Made by a program: the position numbers and the translations under genes
The notes under the pieces: model-generated
Databases searched by the model: none
What the model saw: only the letters and a program-made list of their open reading frames with translations
What the model was told of the DNA's origin: nothing
From: Mycolicibacterium iranicum
GTDB lineage: Bacteria > Actinomycetota > Actinomycetes > Mycobacteriales > Mycobacteriaceae
Direction: 5' to 3'
Length of the DNA stretch: 64,000 nucleotides
Assembly (NCBI RefSeq): GCF_002101705.1
Contig: NZ_LQPC01000015.1
Coordinates: 1-64,000, forward strand
Shown here: one piece after another, positions 33,768 through 42,424 of the stretch
Layout of the letters: each line of letters begins with the position of its first letter
Position numbering within the stretch: position 1 is the first letter of the stretch

Positions 33768-35480
33768 ATGGGCGTACCCGTGTACAAACGCATTCTGGAT
33801 CTCTTCGAGGCCGAAGGCGTCAACACCCTGTTCGGCATCCCTGATCCCAATTTCGTGCACATGTTCACCGAGGCGGAAGCGCGCGGCTGGTCGGTCGTCG
33901 CGCCGCACCACGAACTCAGCGCCGGCTTCATGGCCGAGGCGGCGTCGCGAATGACCGGCAAGCCGGGGCTGTGCATCGGCACTCTTGGCCCGGGCATGGC
34001 CAACATCGCCGGAGCGATTCAGTGCGCGCTCGTCGAGAACTCACCGGTGATCTTTCTGGGCGGGCAGCGGGCGCGGGTCACCGAGCGGCGGGTGCGTCGC
34101 GGTCGTATCCAATTCGTGCAGCAGGAACCACTTTTCGAGGCGTCGGTGAAGTTCAGCAGCTCGATCGAGTATGCCGACCAGACCGACGAGATCATCCGGG
34201 AGGCCATCCGTCGGTCGATGTCGGGCACTCCCGGCCCCAGCTACGTCGAATACCCGTCGCACGTCATCCTCGAAGAGCTCGACGTGGCCGATCCGCTGCC
34301 GCCCCACCGCTACCGTCTGGTCAACCAGGGGGCCGGGGCGGCGGAGGTGGCAAAGGCGGCCACGCTCATCCGGGAAGCCAAGAGCCCGATCCTGCTCGTC
34401 GGCCACGGGGTGCACACCTCACGCACCCAGCAGGAGGTCAAGCAGCTCGCCGACCTGATGAACTGCCCCGTCATCCAGACCTCCGGCGGCACCTCCTACA
34501 TCCCGGGGCTGCAGGACCGGACGTTCCCGTACCTGTTCTCGCCGGCGGCGAACCAGGCAGTCGAGGAATCCGATCTCTGCGTCGCGCTGGGCACCGAACT
34601 CGGTGAGCCCATGCACTACGGCCGGACCCAGCACTGGGCGGGTAACGATGCGAACCGCAAATGGGTCTACGTCGAACAAGATCCGACCGCCATCGGCGTC
34701 AACCGCCAGTTCGACGTGCCGCTCGTCGGCGACCTGCGCGGTGTCGTGCCGCAGCTTGTCCAGGCGCTCAAGGACACTCCGCGCACACCGTCACCCAACC
34801 TCGACGCGCTGATGAAAGCGGACGCCGAGGAACTCGCCCAGCTCGCCGAGAACGCGCCGTCGGGTCGTTCCCCGATCCACCCGGCGCGCTACGTCGTCGA
34901 ATCGACCAAGGCGTTCAACGAACTCGAGGACCCGATCCTGGTTCGAGACGGCGGTGCGACCGTCATCTTCCAGTGGACGTATTCGCAGTCCAAACCGCGC
35001 GACGTGATCTGGAATCAGAACTTCGGTCATCTCGGGACGGGCCTTCCGTACGCCGTCGGCGCGTCGGTCGCCGAGGGCGGCAGGCGTCCGGTCATGCTGT
35101 TGACAAGTGATTCGGCGTTCCTGTTCCACATCGCCGAGCTCGAGACGGCGGCGCGGCTGAATCTGCCGCTGGTGTGCGTGGTGGGCGTCGACCATCAGTG
35201 GGGCCTTGAGGTCGGCGTCTACAAGCGCACGTTCGAGCAGCCCTCCCCGCAGCCAGGGGTGCACTGGAGCAAGGACGTTCGCATGGACAAGGTGGCCGAG
35301 GGCTTCGGCTGCCACGGCGAGTACGTCGAGAAGGAGGATGAGATCGGGCCGGCGATCGCGCGCTCCTACGCCAGCGGAAAGGTCGGCGTGGTGCACGTGT
35401 GTATCGATCCGAAGGCGAACTCCGAGGAAATGCCCAAATACGACCGGTTCCGCACCTGGTATGCCGAAGGCACCCAGTAA
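33768..35480 (+). CDS. ThDP-dependent enzyme, 2-hydroxyacyl-CoA lyase-like
   Basis: The 570-residue protein has all three ThDP domains: the PYR domain with catalytic Glu49 (HHELSAGFM), a central domain (PILLVGHGVHTS) and the PP domain. The PP metal motif is unusual: TSDSAF (446-451) replaces GDGxF, and D475-H476 stand where N-N is usual. Family choices are lyase (2-hydroxyacyl-CoA to aldehyde plus formyl-CoA), decarboxylase or acetolactate synthase-like. The aldehyde dehydrogenase gene that follows favours an aldehyde-releasing reaction. AAGGAG precedes ATG 33768. Confidence 0.85.
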   Translation: MGVPVYKRILDLFEAEGVNTLFGIPDPNFVHMFTEAEARGWSVVAPHHELSAGFMAEAASRMTGKPGLCIGTLGPGMANIAGAIQCALVENSPVIFLGGQRARVTERRVRRGRIQFVQQEPLFEASVKFSSSIEYADQTDEIIREAIRRSMSGTPGPSYVEYPSHVILEELDVADPLPPHRYRLVNQGAGAAEVAKAATLIREAKSPILLVGHGVHTSRTQQEVKQLADLMNCPVIQTSGGTSYIPGLQDRTFPYLFSPAANQAVEESDLCVALGTELGEPMHYGRTQHWAGNDANRKWVYVEQDPTAIGVNRQFDVPLVGDLRGVVPQLVQALKDTPRTPSPNLDALMKADAEELAQLAENAPSGRSPIHPARYVVESTKAFNELEDPILVRDGGATVIFQWTYSQSKPRDVIWNQNFGHLGTGLPYAVGASVAEGGRRPVMLLTSDSAFLFHIAELETAARLNLPLVCVVGVDHQWGLEVGVYKRTFEQPSPQPGVHWSKDVRMDKVAEGFGCHGEYVEKEDEIGPAIARSYASGKVGVVHVCIDPKANSEEMPKYDRFRTWYAEGTQ

Positions 35481-35508
35481 CTCTGCGATGTGAGGAAGAC
35501 TGCACATT

Positions 35509-36933
35509 ATGCGCGATTACCTGAAGCACTACATCGATGGCCAGTGGGTGGAGCCGGTGCGGCCCAATGCCCTGGAGGTCGACAACCCGACCACCGAGGA
35601 AGTATCCGGCCGTATCGCCCTGGGCTCCTCGGCCGATGTCGACCTTGCGGCCACCGCGGCGCGGCGGGCGTTCGGCACGTGGTCGCAGTCCACGCGCGAG
35701 GAGCGCCTGGACCTGCTCCAGGCCATCATGGGTGAGTACCAGAAGCGTGTCGGCGACCTCGCCGAGGCGGTTACCGAAGAGATGGGAGCCCCCGCCTCCT
35801 TGGCTGCGGGCCCACAAGTGAATCTCGGTCTCGGCCACCTGGCGACCGCGATCGACGTCCTGAAGAACTTCCAGTTCGAGGAGCAGCACGGCAGCACGCT
35901 GGTGGTCAAGGAGCCGATCGGGGTCTGCGGGCTCATCACGCCGTGGAACTGGCCGATCAACCAGATCGCGTGCAAGGTCTACCCGGCACTGGCGACCGGG
36001 TGCACGATGGTGCTCAAGCCCTCGGAGGTCGCCCCGTATTCGGCGCAGATCTTCACCGAGATCCTCGACGCCGCAGGTGTTCCCGCCGGGGTCTACAACC
36101 TCGTCTACGGGGACGGCCCGGGCGTCGGAGTCCCATTGTCCAGCCACCCCGACATCGACATGGTGTCGTTCACCGGATCCACCCGCGCCGGCATCGAGGT
36201 GGCCCGCAACGCCGCGCCGACGGTCAAGCGGGTCACCCAGGAGCTCGGCGGCAAGAGTCCCAACATCGTGCTCGACGACGACGCCTTCGCCAAGAGCGTC
36301 ACCGCGGGAACGTCGGTGATGATGATGAACAGCGGACAGAGCTGCAACGCGCCGTCGCGCATGCTGGTGCCGAACTCCCGCATGGACGAAGCCATCGCGA
36401 TTGCGCGCGAGGTTGCCGGTGCGGTCAAGGTCGGCGACCCCGGCGACAAGAGCGCCATCGGGCCGGTGGCCTCCAAGGCGCAATTCGACAAGATCCAGGG
36501 GCTGATCCAGAAGGGCATCGACGAGGGGGCCACCCTCGTCGTCGGCGGCACCGGCCGTCCCGAGGGCATCGACAAGGGCTACTACGTCAAGCCGACGGTG
36601 TTCGCGAACGTCACCAACGACATGACGATCGCGCGCGAGGAGATCTTCGGCCCCGTGCTGTGCATCCTCGGCTACGACGACATCGACCAGGCCGTCGAGA
36701 TCGGCAACGACACCGACTACGGGCTTGCCGGCTACGTGTCCGGTGCCGATCTGGACAAGGCGCGCTCCGTGGCCCGCCGGATCCGCGCCGGTTCCGTCGC
36801 GATCAACCACGGCTTCGACATGGCCGCGCCATTCGGCGGTTACAAGCGCAGCGGAAACGGCCGCGAGTGGGGCCAATTCGCGTTCGACGAGTACCTGGAG
36901 ACCAAGGCCGCGCTCGGCTACGCCCCGGCGTGA
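35509..36933 (+). CDS. Aldehyde dehydrogenase
   Basis: The 474-residue NAD(P)-dependent enzyme has PWNWPINQ, FTGSTRAG, the catalytic Glu in QELGGKSPN and the catalytic Cys in NSGQSCNAPSR, ending with PFGGYKRSGNGREWG. It oxidises an aldehyde to the acid. As last gene of the operon after the ThDP enzyme it probably removes the aldehyde made there. A strong hairpin follows its stop. Confidence 0.93.
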   Translation: MRDYLKHYIDGQWVEPVRPNALEVDNPTTEEVSGRIALGSSADVDLAATAARRAFGTWSQSTREERLDLLQAIMGEYQKRVGDLAEAVTEEMGAPASLAAGPQVNLGLGHLATAIDVLKNFQFEEQHGSTLVVKEPIGVCGLITPWNWPINQIACKVYPALATGCTMVLKPSEVAPYSAQIFTEILDAAGVPAGVYNLVYGDGPGVGVPLSSHPDIDMVSFTGSTRAGIEVARNAAPTVKRVTQELGGKSPNIVLDDDAFAKSVTAGTSVMMMNSGQSCNAPSRMLVPNSRMDEAIAIAREVAGAVKVGDPGDKSAIGPVASKAQFDKIQGLIQKGIDEGATLVVGGTGRPEGIDKGYYVKPTVFANVTNDMTIAREEIFGPVLCILGYDDIDQAVEIGNDTDYGLAGYVSGADLDKARSVARRIRAGSVAINHGFDMAAPFGGYKRSGNGREWGQFAFDEYLETKAALGYAPA

Positions 36934-36994
36934 CTCCGTGATTTCGGCGTGCTCGGTCGCGCCTCCTGCACCTGAGCACGCCGAAATCGCAGAG
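36934..36994. terminator. Terminator-like hairpin ending the catabolic operon
   Basis: Arms 36934-36954 and 36974-36994 pair over 21 bases with two mismatches, including a perfect 15-base core (gatttcggcgtgctc), around a 19-base loop. It begins right after the aldehyde dehydrogenase stop and faces the convergent small gene ending at 37046. Confidence 0.75.
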
Positions 36995-37045
36995 TAGGGC
37001 GGCCGCGCTGAAGGTGCTCGGCTTGGCCCGCCGGACAATCGCGGC

Positions 37046-37261
37046 TCACGACTTCTTCTTCAGCGCCTCGGGTTTGTGAACGGCGTCGTTGCCGCTCTTG
37101 TCGCTGCGAACTCGGTACTGCGGCTCGTCCTGAGATGCCCGCACAGTGCGGCCAGCCGCCTCGGTGTCGGAGGTGATCTTCTCCTCAACAGTTCCCTCGG
37201 CGGTGCTGCCATGGCTTTGCCAGGTGACTTTGTCGCCCTTTTTGAAATCATCCTTGCTCAC
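37046..37261 (-). CDS. DUF2945/HVA1 TUDOR-like small protein
   Basis: This 71-residue protein matches the DUF2945 (hypervirulence-associated TUDOR-like) pattern: KKGDKVTWQSHGSTAEGTV, then DEPQYRVRSDKSGNDAVHKPEAL. The domain is a small beta barrel of unknown role. GTG 37261 gives MSKDDFKKGDKV. It diverges from the KasB-like gene. Confidence 0.85.
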   Translation of the reverse strand: MSKDDFKKGDKVTWQSHGSTAEGTVEEKITSDTEAAGRTVRASQDEPQYRVRSDKSGNDAVHKPEALKKKS

Positions 37262-37377
37262 ACGGTGGTTGTTACCCGTAGCGGCAGCGGCTACTCATGG
37301 AGAAGTCTCGAGTGAGGCGAGCGGATCCGGATAGCTATCGTGGCCTATCGAGGGAACGGAGTGTACGAGGGGGATCT

Positions 37378-38613
37378 ATGACGAAGTTTCCAAACGTGGT
37401 GGTCACCGGGATGGCCATGACGACGGCGCTCGGGACCGACGCCGAGTCGACATGGCAGGCCCTGCTCGAGGGACGCAGCGGTATCCGCATCCTGGAGGAC
37501 TCGTTCATCGAGGAGTTCGACCTGCCCGTCCGTATCGGCGGGCACCTGCTGGAGACGTTCGACGAGGAGTTGACGTCCGAGGAGAACTACGCGCTGTCCT
37601 ACGTGCAGCGCATGGCGGTGGTGCTGGGCCGTCGCGTCTGGGAACACGCGGGATCACCAGACGTCGATCCGAACCGCCTCGCGGTGTCGATCGGCACCGG
37701 CATGGGCGGCATCGAGGAGCTGGCCTTCGCCTACGACCACCTCAGGGAGGGCAGGCTCGACCAGGTCAACCCGACCGTGGTGCAGCAGTACGCGCCCAGC
37801 GGGCCTTCGGCGGCGGTCGCCTTGGAGCGTCATGCGCGCGCCGGGGTGTTGTCGCCGGTGTCAGCGTGTGCGTCCGGATCCGAAGGCGTGGCCCAGGCAT
37901 GGCGACAGATCGTCTTCGGTGAGGCCGACATCGCGATCTGCGGTGGCGTGGAAGCCCGCATCGAAGCCGTTCCGATCGCCGGGTTCGCGCAGATGCGCAT
38001 CGTGATGTCGACGAACAACGACGACCCGGAAGGTGCGTGTCGCCCGTTCGACAAGGACCGCGACGGATTCGTCTTCGGCGAGGGTGGTGCGCTGCTGGTC
38101 ATCGAGACCGAAGAGCACGCCAAGGCTCGTGGTGCCACCATCCTCGGCAGACTGATGGGCGCCAGCATCACCTCCGACGGCTTCCACATGGTTGCTCCCG
38201 ACCCCAACGGGAAACGGGCCGGCTACGCGATGTCCCACGCCGTCGAGCTGGCCGGGCTCTCAGCGACCGACATCGACCATGTCAACGCGCACGCCACCGG
38301 CACCTCGGTCGGCGACGTCGCCGAGGGGGTGGCGATCAACAATGCGCTGGGCGAGCACAAGCCCGCGGTTTACGCCCCGAAGGGTGCGCTCGGCCACTCG
38401 GTCGGAGCCGTGGGTGCTGTCGAGTCGATCCTGACGCTTCTCGCATTGCGGGACGGGATCATCCCCCCGACCCGCAATCTGAAGAACCTCGATCCGGAGA
38501 TCGACCTCGACGTCGTCGCGGGAGAGCCGCGCCGCGGAAACTTCGAGTACGCGATCAACAACTCGTTCGGGTTCGGCGGCCACAACGTCTCGCTGGTGTT
38601 CGGCCGGGCCTGA
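37378..38613 (+). CDS. KasB-like beta-ketoacyl-ACP synthase
   Basis: This 411-residue KAS resembles M. tuberculosis KasB more than KasA ([51 protein letters not shown]). The Cys-His-His triad is present: Cys164 in SACASG, AHATGT and [10 protein letters not shown]. It should extend long-chain acyl-ACP for mycolate or related lipids. It is not in the usual fabD-acpM-kasA-kasB cluster but next to two methyltransferases. An in-frame ATG at 37297 would add 27 residues; 37378 fits homology. Confidence 0.9.
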   Translation: MTKFPNVVVTGMAMTTALGTDAESTWQALLEGRSGIRILEDSFIEEFDLPVRIGGHLLETFDEELTSEENYALSYVQRMAVVLGRRVWEHAGSPDVDPNRLAVSIGTGMGGIEELAFAYDHLREGRLDQVNPTVVQQYAPSGPSAAVALERHARAGVLSPVSACASGSEGVAQAWRQIVFGEADIAICGGVEARIEAVPIAGFAQMRIVMSTNNDDPEGACRPFDKDRDGFVFGEGGALLVIETEEHAKARGATILGRLMGASITSDGFHMVAPDPNGKRAGYAMSHAVELAGLSATDIDHVNAHATGTSVGDVAEGVAINNALGEHKPAVYAPKGALGHSVGAVGAVESILTLLALRDGIIPPTRNLKNLDPEIDLDVVAGEPRRGNFEYAINNSFGFGGHNVSLVFGRA

Positions 38614-38620
38614 CGGCCGG

Positions 38621-39520
38621 TCAGGCTTTGACGAGTGTGAACTGTCCTAGTTCGCTGATACGCCGATTGAAGAAGTCGCTGCATCCGGTCAGGTACTTCA
38701 TGTAGCGCTGGTAGACCTCCTCGGAGGTGGCCGCGACAGCCTCTTCGTGGTGGGCTTCCAGAGCCTCGGCCCAGGTGTCCAGCGTCCGCACGTAGTGCTC
38801 GTTGAGAAACTGCGTCTGTTCCAGCGTGAATCCGGCCTCGGCGGACAGGGCGACGATGTTCTCCTCGCCGGGCACGGAACCGCCGGGGAAGATCTCCTTG
38901 GCGATGAAGCGCATGAACTTCAGGTCGGACATCACGATCGGAATGCCCAACTCGGGCCACTTCTTGAGCGGGTGTCCCAGAATCGCCTGCAGTAGGAAGC
39001 GCCCTCCACTCGGCAGCACGCTGCTGCACATCTTGAAGAACGGCGCGTAGCGCTCCTGCGGGAAGGCCTCGATCGCCTCGATGCTGATGATGCGGTCGAC
39101 CGGCTCGTCGAACTGCTCCCAGCCGCGGAGCAGGATCCGCCGGGACCGCTCGGTGTCCATGCCATCGAGCAGTTCCTGGGCGTACTTGCACTGGTTGCGG
39201 CTCAACGTGAGGCCGACGACGTTGACGTCGTACTTCTCGATCGCCCGCTTCAGCACCGATCCCCAGCCGCAGCCGATGTCGAGCAGCGTCATGCCCGGTT
39301 CGAGATTCAGCTTGCCCAGCGACAGATCGATCTTCGCGACCTGAGCCTCGGCGAGCGTCATGTCGTCACGCTCGTAGTACGCGCAGCTGTACGTCCGGGA
39401 CGGATCCTGGAAGAGACCGAAGAAATCGTCGGAGAGGTCGTAGTGAGCCTGAACCTCCGCGAAGTGAGGCTTCATGTCGTCGCCACTCTCGGGCGGCTGC
39501 TGCACCCTGCTCCCTGTCAT
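38621..39520 (-). CDS. Mycolic/cyclopropane fatty acid methyltransferase, divergent
   Basis: This 299-residue SAM-dependent enzyme of the CmaA/MmaA family has DIGCGWG (81-87) and SCAYYERDD. Against CmaA1 the bicarbonate-site residues map as C35 to C46, E140 to E151 and Y232 to Y243, but H167 becomes Gln178 (FLLQAI), and the usual EHF after the acidic residue is EAF. Overall it is nearest UmaA/MmaA types. This may change the reaction, for example to hydroxylation or methyl branching. A later start at 39475 (MKPHF) is possible. Confidence 0.88.
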   Translation of the reverse strand: MTGSRVQQPPESGDDMKPHFAEVQAHYDLSDDFFGLFQDPSRTYSCAYYERDDMTLAEAQVAKIDLSLGKLNLEPGMTLLDIGCGWGSVLKRAIEKYDVNVVGLTLSRNQCKYAQELLDGMDTERSRRILLRGWEQFDEPVDRIISIEAIEAFPQERYAPFFKMCSSVLPSGGRFLLQAILGHPLKKWPELGIPIVMSDLKFMRFIAKEIFPGGSVPGEENIVALSAEAGFTLEQTQFLNEHYVRTLDTWAEALEAHHEEAVAATSEEVYQRYMKYLTGCSDFFNRRISELGQFTLVKA

Positions 39521-39578
39521 CCCCGGCCGACCTCCATATCAGGTAACGCGTGTCGCCAAATTACTACACGGCCGTCAG

Positions 39579-40511
39579 TTACTGCTTCTCCATGGTGAAT
39601 TGGACGACGTCGGTGTAACCGTCGCGGAACAGGTCCGCGCAACCCGTCAGGTACTTGTAGAACCGCTCGTAGATCTCCTCGGAGGTGATCTCGATGGCCT
39701 CGTCCTTCTTGTCCTTCAGGTTCGCTGCCCACGTGTCGAGTGTCTTCACATAGTGGGGCTGCAGATGCTGCTCGCGGGTGACGGTGTAGCCGTTGCGGGT
39801 CGCGGCGTCGGTGACCTGCGCGGCCAGCGGCAGACGTCCGCCGGGGTAGATCTCGTCCATGATGAACTTGATGAAGCGCACCTTCGACATGGTCAGCGGC
39901 AGCTTCTTGGCTTTGATCTCTTCGTCGCTGGGGATGATGATCGTGTGCAGCATCTGCACCCCGTCATCGGGCATCCAGCTATAGGTCTTCTTCATGTAGT
40001 CGTCGTACTTGTTGAAGCCGAAATGCTCGAAGGCGCCGATCGACACGATCCGGTCGACCTTGCCCTCGAAGTCTTCCCACGGCTGCAGACGGACTTCCAT
40101 GCTGCGGGTGGTGTCGATGTTCGGGAACCGGTTGGTTTCGATGTGCTGCTTCTGGTTCTCCGACAGCGTCAAGCCGATGACGTTGACGTCGTACTTCTCC
40201 ACGGCGCGCTGAATGGTCGAGCCCCAGCCGCAGCCGATGTCGAGCAGTGTCATGCCCGGCTCGAGGCCGAGCTTGCCCAGAGACAGGTCGACCTTGGCGA
40301 GCTGAGCCTGCTCGAGCGTGTAGTCGTCCTTCTCGAAGTATGCGCAGCTGTAGGTCTGCGACGGATCCTGCCAGAGCTTGAAGAAGTCGTTCGAGATGTC
40401 GTAGTGGAACTGGACTTCTTTCTTGTCCGACCCGCGCGTGTCCGACGCCGACTTCGACAGCCACGCGGACTTGGCGGTGGCGTTCGGACCTTCGGTTGAC
40501 GTATTCGGCAT
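39579..40511 (-). CDS. Cyclopropane mycolic acid synthase-like methyltransferase
   Basis: This 310-residue CmaA/MmaA-family enzyme keeps the normal active site: SCAYFEKDD, DIGCGWG, SIGAFEHFG, MLHTIIIPS with the bicarbonate-ligand His, and QPHYVKTL. A 35-residue polar N-terminal extension (Ser/Thr/Lys-rich) precedes the conserved VQFHYDISNDFF. It transfers a methyl from SAM to a double bond of an acyl chain. ATG 40511 is chosen over 40553 from family length. It is upstream of the divergent paralogue by 58 bases. Confidence 0.9.
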   Translation of the reverse strand: MPNTSTEGPNATAKSAWLSKSASDTRGSDKKEVQFHYDISNDFFKLWQDPSQTYSCAYFEKDDYTLEQAQLAKVDLSLGKLGLEPGMTLLDIGCGWGSTIQRAVEKYDVNVIGLTLSENQKQHIETNRFPNIDTTRSMEVRLQPWEDFEGKVDRIVSIGAFEHFGFNKYDDYMKKTYSWMPDDGVQMLHTIIIPSDEEIKAKKLPLTMSKVRFIKFIMDEIYPGGRLPLAAQVTDAATRNGYTVTREQHLQPHYVKTLDTWAANLKDKKDEAIEITSEEIYERFYKYLTGCADLFRDGYTDVVQFTMEKQ

Positions 40512-40736
40512 GCGACCCAATCCTGTCTGCAAAGTGCTGTTGCGACGTGACATGGCCCGGCTGTCTGTTCAACTCGGCCTTGACCCGCTCTAGGGGTGTG
40601 CGCCTCCATGAGGCGAGCACCGCGGCTTTGCCGACCATACCCGCCTGGCGATGCACGGGTCGAGGCGGCTCGCGCGGGGTGCGGCGCTGATCTGCTTACC
40701 TCGCGCAGCAGTCCGCCGCAGACGAGGATGGGCCCC

Positions 40737-41483
40737 ATGCCCGGCGAACACCAGGACACCGAAACCCCGACGATCTATGTCAAGGCGTGCATCAACGGTG
40801 CGCGGACACCCGACCAGCATCCGCACCTGCCCGTCACTCCCGGGCAGCTCGCGGCCGAGGCCGTCGCCGCTCATCGTGCGGGCGCGAAGGCGGTGCACAT
40901 GCATCCCAAGAACGCCGACGGCAGGGACTCGCTGCTCGCAGCCGAGGTGGACGCCGCCGTCGCAGCTGTGCGCGAGACGCTGCCGGGGTTGCCGTTGGGT
41001 GTCACGACCGGGTTCTGGGCTCTGCCCGATGCGCAGCAGCGTCTGGATGCGGTGGCCGGCTGGGAGGTACTACCGGACTTCGCGTCGCTGAACTGGCACG
41101 AGCCCGGTTCGCCGGAGTTGGCGCGGTTGCTGCTCGATCGGGGCCTCGGAGTCGAGGTCGGCATCTTCCACGCCGAGGCAGCGCGGTCCTGGGCGACCTC
41201 CGACGTCGCCGCGCACTGCATGCGCGTGATGATCGAACTGGGCGCCGACGGTGACGTCGCCACAGCTGACGAAATCCTCGCCCTCGTGGCCGCGGCGGAC
41301 TCACCCGCACCCGTCCTGCTGCATGGCCTCGACGAAAGCTGTTGGCCACTACTGCAACACGCGGGGCTGCGGGGTCTGCAGACGCGCATCGGCTTGGAAG
41401 ACACCCTGACGCTGCCCGACGGATCGGTTGCCGCAGGGAACGCCGAACTCGTGTCGGCCGCCGTCGACCTGCTCAGTCGGTAG
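40737..41483 (+). CDS. BKACE-family beta-keto acid cleavage enzyme
   Basis: The 248-residue TIM-barrel protein has the family pattern YVKACINGAR, AHRAGAKAVHMHPKN with the zinc His pair and a C-terminal GLQTRIGLEDTL. BKACE enzymes condense a beta-keto acid with acetyl-CoA to give acetoacetate and a CoA ester. The substrate is not predictable here. It is about 30 residues shorter than typical members. An in-frame ATG lies at 40728. Its 3' end overlaps the convergent cupin gene by 11 bases. Confidence 0.85.
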   Translation: MPGEHQDTETPTIYVKACINGARTPDQHPHLPVTPGQLAAEAVAAHRAGAKAVHMHPKNADGRDSLLAAEVDAAVAAVRETLPGLPLGVTTGFWALPDAQQRLDAVAGWEVLPDFASLNWHEPGSPELARLLLDRGLGVEVGIFHAEAARSWATSDVAAHCMRVMIELGADGDVATADEILALVAAADSPAPVLLHGLDESCWPLLQHAGLRGLQTRIGLEDTLTLPDGSVAAGNAELVSAAVDLLSR

Positions 41484-41919
41484 GGGGCGCGAGCACGAAG
41501 TCGGCGAAATCGAAACCGGGCACCACGACGCAACTCACCAGACAGGGCTGGTCGTCGCGCGGTTTCGCCCGCTGCCAGTGTCCCGGCGGCACGACGAACT
41601 GCGGGTTCTCGCCGGCCATGATGTCTGCGCCGAGAACATGGGTGGTGGCGGTGTTCTGACGCTGGCCGACTTCCAGCAAGAGAGGCCCGCCCGAGTGATA
41701 GAGCCACAGTTCGGCGCTGCGCACCGTGTGCCATGCGGACTGCTGACCCGGCATGAGGAGGAACAGGATCGCGGTCCCGGCGTTGCGGGGGCCGGTGTAG
41801 TCGGGCGGCAGCACTGACTGCGGGACCGTCAACTCGCTGCGCCAGGTCTCCCGAAACCAGCCGCCCTCGGGATGCGGCGAGAGGTCGAGACGACGCGCCC
41901 ATTCGGGAAGATCGCTCAT
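41473..41919 (-). CDS. Cupin-fold protein, DUF985
   Basis: The 148-residue protein matches the DUF985 cupin family: LSPHPEGGWFRETWRS, GTAILFLLMPGQQSAWHTV, AELWLYHSGGPLLL and FVVPPGHWQRA. Its His/Glu pattern could hold a metal; the role is unknown. The start lies 26 bases from the divergent membrane protein gene. Confidence 0.88.
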   Translation of the reverse strand: MSDLPEWARRLDLSPHPEGGWFRETWRSELTVPQSVLPPDYTGPRNAGTAILFLLMPGQQSAWHTVRSAELWLYHSGGPLLLEVGQRQNTATTHVLGADIMAGENPQFVVPPGHWQRAKPRDDQPCLVSCVVVPGFDFADFVLAPPTD

Positions 41920-41945
41920 CGGCTCACCCTAGTAGTGTTCTGCGC

Positions 41946-42362
41946 ATGGCTCGCGCGCTTCCGGGGTGGCTGGTCGCGCTGTGCGCGCTCGCCGTCGCGG
42001 TCAGTGCCTGGTTGCCGTGGCTGACGTCCGCCGAGAGCGGGGGACGTGCCAACGCTATCGGCGGTGTGGCCGGCGCCATGCCGGTACCGCCTCCCGGATT
42101 CGGGGTGGGTCAGTTGGTCGTGCTGCTGGCATCGACGCTGGTGGTCGCAGGCGCGATGGCCGCGCGCGGGATCTCCGGTCGGCTGGCATCGTCGGCTGCG
42201 CTGGCGATTTCGCTTGTGCTGGTAGCGCTGGCGGTCTGGTACTACCGCCTCTACGTCTACCCGCCGGTGTCCGCCGGTTACGGCCTCTACGTCGGCGGTG
42301 CGATCGCCCTGGTGGCCGCGGTGCTGTCGGTGTGGACCATGCTCGCGGCGTGGGCGAGATGA
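41946..42362 (+). CDS. Four-TM membrane protein, Rv0912-like position
   Basis: The 138-residue protein has four membrane helices (about 7-27, 57-77, 83-103, 112-135) and a Gly/Pro-rich outer loop. Order and strand before the Rv0913c- and Rv0914c-like genes suggest it is the counterpart of the Rv0912 membrane protein, though I base this on position and type rather than alignment. The TGA overlaps an ATG that opens the repeat-encoded mini-ORF. Confidence 0.75.
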   Translation: MARALPGWLVALCALAVAVSAWLPWLTSAESGGRANAIGGVAGAMPVPPPGFGVGQLVVLLASTLVVAGAMAARGISGRLASSAALAISLVLVALAVWYYRLYVYPPVSAGYGLYVGGAIALVAAVLSVWTMLAAWAR

Positions 42363-42424
42363 GCGCTTGCGCGAAGAGCAGAGCGCACCGAGGAGCGCTT
42401 GCGCGAAGAGCAGAGCGCACCGAT
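42361..42424 (+). repeat. Two 32-bp repeats at a stop/start junction
   Basis: Units begin at 42361 and 42393 and are 32 bases each. They share the start gagcgcttgcgcgaaga with the array at 18298-18416 (in reverse there). The first unit opens at ATG 42359 with MSACAKSRAH; the second unit has GAG where the ATG would be. The third period position is the ATG (42423) of the GNAT gene itself. The repeat thus links the stop of the membrane protein to the GNAT start. Confidence 0.85.
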
